Assembly: GCA_946413815.1 (NCBI GenBank)
Contig: CAMKMD010000034.1
Span: 1-43,410, forward strand
Direction: 5' to 3'
Length of the DNA: 43,410 nucleotides
Source of the DNA: an uncultured Ruminococcus sp.
GTDB taxonomy: Bacteria > Bacillota > Clostridia > Oscillospirales > Ruminococcaceae
Shown here: piece by piece, positions 41,341 through 43,410 of the stretch
Numbering within the stretch: position 1 is the stretch's first letter
Layout: each line of letters begins with the position of its first letter
The notes under the pieces: generated by a model
The model's input: the letters and a program-made list of their open reading frames with translations, nothing else
Told to the model about the DNA's origin: nothing
Databases searched by the model: none
Translations under genes and position numbers: made by a program

Positions 41341-41413
41341 TATCATTAGATAAATAATAAAACAAAGCTTTTATTGCTTTGTCAGGGGCGCAGTTTATTA
41401 TAGGAATGAAATT

Positions 41414-43027
41414 ATGCATTGCTATGGGGGTGTTATCGTGTCTGAAAAGTCCGCTGGGTCGTGGGTGAATAAGCTGTTGGGCTTTTTTAACAGTACCTCG
41501 AATTTCAGGATAATTTTTATGCTTGTGCTGATGTTTGATGTAAGATATCTTGCACAGACGGCTTATAATATCGTGCTTTCACTTATGGGCTTATGGGCGC
41601 TGTTCCTTTTTGCAGACAGAATGATAGTCAAAAAACGCATACACCGTGTAAGGTACAGATATATCATCTATCTGTTTCTTTTGAGTGCCTGTATTTCGGT
41701 CATACTGCACAGTGAGAGAAATCTTATGGCAAATATCGTCACGCTGTTCTGGATGACGGTCTGTTTTTTCCTTTTTTACGGCTCCCATGCGGAAAAAAGC
41801 AACTACAGACTTAAAAAGGAGATGCGTGTCTGTTTTGATGTGATAAACTTTGTCACAACGCTTATAATGCTTGTGAGTCTTGTTCTGTTTGCTGTATTCC
41901 CTAAAGGATTTACGCTGATGGGCTTTGAATTCTGTATAATAGAGAGCCGCTTTGTCGGCGTTATACCCAATGCAAATGTAACGGCGTTTTACTCGGTCGT
42001 ATCGATAGTGTTCTGCACATTCCTGCTCAGAATGCGAAGGTCTGACAGAACTATAAATATAAAATACAGGATATGGTACATAGCATGTATCATCATAAAT
42101 TCATTTACGCTCATACTTACCGACTCGAATGCGTCACTGCTGTTTATGATGGTCTATATATCATTCTGGTTTTTCTATGAGCTTTTCAAGGAATTCAGTA
42201 TAAAAAAGCTTTACACTATATTTTTCAGGCTTACAGCTACATTCCTTGCATGCGTTACAGTAGTGGCGGCGCTTTTCTTTGTTCGTGTAGGAGTTCAGAA
42301 AACTATATCCTATATGTTGAATGAGCGTTTTTCACAGATATCCGTTTCAACTACTCTTGATGCGAATAACGGAGATATGGAGCTTGAAGAACCTGAGCCT
42401 GAACCGGAGGTCTCGGCAGGTGAAGAAATAAAGCCTGAAAAGCCCGAAGAAAAAACTTCTCTCGGACATGAGAATAAAAATATAGACAGCGGAAGATACA
42501 CTCTCTGGCGGCAGGCTTTAAGAATGATAGAAAAAAATCCTGTTTTCGGTATCGGCAAGGATAATATATCGGATTACGGCAAAATTTATATAGGCGGAAA
42601 GGGAATAAGATATACAAAGATAGGCGATCATCAGTATGTAAACTTTCATAACGGTCTGCTTACTATAGCCGTCAGCTATGGTATTGTAGGACTGAGCCTT
42701 TTCCTCGTGTTTGCTGTGACTGTGGCAAAGGCTGTGCTGAAGGCTATGTTCAAATATAAAACGAGAAGAAGGCGTGACGGAAATGTCCTTGTTCTCATAG
42801 CGTCGTTCAGCGCGGCTTACTGTGTTTACTCAATGTTTGAGGTCGCGCTGTTTGTCGATTATACATACAGGGTGTTCATTTTCTGGCTGGTCATCGGTCT
42901 CGGAATGAGCTATGTATTCAAATATCGCAGACAGGATGCATATTCTCACGGCGTTGATATAAATGCTCACGATGACAGCTCTGAGCTTGTATATCTCCGC
43001 AAGAAATTTTCAAAGATAAAAAAATAA
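41414..43027 (+). CDS. O-antigen ligase-like polymerase (Wzy_C family membrane protein)
   Basis: A 537-residue protein with about ten membrane helices. The motif SGRYTLWRQALRMIEKNPVF, then GIGKDN..., in the C-terminal half, and H in DHQYVNFHNGLLTIAVSYGIVG, match the Wzy_C/O-antigen ligase family, which joins or polymerises surface polysaccharides. A charged extracellular loop rich in Glu and Pro (residues about 316-355, ELEEPEPEPEVSAGEE) is unusual. ATG 41414 has AGGA 8 bases upstream; GTG 41438 after GGGGG is an alternative. No glycosyltransferase is adjacent; upp follows after 14 bases. Confidence 0.78.
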   Translation: MHCYGGVIVSEKSAGSWVNKLLGFFNSTSNFRIIFMLVLMFDVRYLAQTAYNIVLSLMGLWALFLFADRMIVKKRIHRVRYRYIIYLFLLSACISVILHSERNLMANIVTLFWMTVCFFLFYGSHAEKSNYRLKKEMRVCFDVINFVTTLIMLVSLVLFAVFPKGFTLMGFEFCIIESRFVGVIPNANVTAFYSVVSIVFCTFLLRMRRSDRTINIKYRIWYIACIIINSFTLILTDSNASLLFMMVYISFWFFYELFKEFSIKKLYTIFFRLTATFLACVTVVAALFFVRVGVQKTISYMLNERFSQISVSTTLDANNGDMELEEPEPEPEVSAGEEIKPEKPEEKTSLGHENKNIDSGRYTLWRQALRMIEKNPVFGIGKDNISDYGKIYIGGKGIRYTKIGDHQYVNFHNGLLTIAVSYGIVGLSLFLVFAVTVAKAVLKAMFKYKTRRRRDGNVLVLIASFSAAYCVYSMFEVALFVDYTYRVFIFWLVIGLGMSYVFKYRRQDAYSHGVDINAHDDSSELVYLRKKFSKIKK

Positions 43028-43041
43028 AAAGGAGAATGAAT

Positions 43042-43410
43042 ATGTCAGAGGTATATTATATCGATCATCCGCTTATAAAGCACAAAATAACGATGCTTCG
43101 TGACAAGAGGACAGGAACCTATGAGTTCCGCAAGCTTGTCGAGGAGATAGCTATGCTTATGGGATATGAAGCGCTCTCCGATATGAAAACTAAGGATGTA
43201 AAGATAAAGACGCCTATAGAGGAAACTGTACAGCCTGTTCTTGACGGCAGGAAGCCTGCCATAATACCTATACTCAGGGCAGGACTCGGAATGGTGAACG
43301 GACTTCTTTCGCTTATCCCGACAGCAAAGGTCGGCCATATAGGAATGAAGAGAAATGAAACAACTCATGTTCCGGAGGCTTATTACTGCAATTTTCCTCC
43401 GCACATGGAC
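43042..43410 (+). CDS. upp: Uracil phosphoribosyltransferase, 5' part
   Basis: The frame is open to the window end, giving the first 123 residues of about 209. The start at 43042 follows AAGGAG by seven bases. MSEVYYIDHPLIKHKITMLR, TYEFRKLVEEIAMLMGYEAL, then PIIPIL-type strand and RAGLGMVNGLL, are standard Upp landmarks. It salvages uracil by joining it to PRPP to make UMP. The PRPP-binding loop lies beyond the window edge. Confidence 0.93.
   Translation, partial: MSEVYYIDHPLIKHKITMLRDKRTGTYEFRKLVEEIAMLMGYEALSDMKTKDVKIKTPIEETVQPVLDGRKPAIIPILRAGLGMVNGLLSLIPTAKVGHIGMKRNETTHVPEAYYCNFPPHMD

Overview
The window looks like chromosome from a Gram-positive, cellulosome-forming Ruminococcus-type clostridium. 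The main evidence is a secreted GH53 galactanase ending in a two-repeat type I dockerin. Strong AGGAGG ribosome sites, near-consensus TTGACA-N17-TATAAT promoters, lipoprotein signals, an SdpR/SdpI pair, DUF951 and a YqzL-like/recO/era/ybeY/phoH block agree. The species call is inference.

Layout. 1-9500 reads as an AT-richer accessory segment. It starts with an inverted repeat and a truncated serine recombinase. A four-gene plus-strand operon follows (402-5753): a degenerate KaiC-like/PPDK_N protein, a FUSC-HAD-AstE-like chimera, a Thr-rich peptide and a RelA/SpoT-like synthetase. Then come minus-strand genes for a C26 amidotransferase, a YbaK-type deacylase, a lipoprotein and a class II Fic protein, with a decayed copy of the fic 3' end. 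The segment stops at the 3' end of a tRNA-Ser/tRNA-Leu pair (9555-9763), beside CGTGTGA repeats.

10000-16200 holds a 20-residue Cys-rich peptide gene, a small (p)ppGpp-hydrolase-like HD gene, and a five-gene minus operon (ABC ATPase, ABC permease, YhfC-type intramembrane protease, SdpR, SdpI) whose promoter is flanked by two matching palindromes. Divergent to it is a three-gene ExbB/ExbD-like ion-motor operon, unusual in a cell without an outer membrane.

16200-25000 carries 1-phosphofructokinase, a multi-hairpin repeat element, an Lsa-type ABC-F ribosome-protection gene behind a leader-peptide attenuator, a MATE exporter, M18 aminopeptidase, coaE, tsaC, prfA and DUF951. 25179-30422 has a small unknown gene, an S1-domain protein, the cellulosomal galactanase, a lipoprotein and an esterase. 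30424-39778 is mostly minus-strand housekeeping: a divergent MutS-like ATPase, mutS2, a GNAT, recO, a YqzL-like gene, era, ybeY, phoH and a CYTH protein. The right end has gap, an O-antigen-ligase-like membrane protein and the start of upp, cut by the window.

Best candidates for undescribed biology: the ExbBD-like motor (14585-16138), the ABC/YhfC/SdpRI operon with twin operators (10689-14464), the KaiC-like/PPDK_N to RelA/SpoT operon (402-5753), the ABC-F attenuator (18912-19186) and the tiny Cys-rich peptide gene (10034-10096). All function statements rest on motif recognition by eye; no database search was run.
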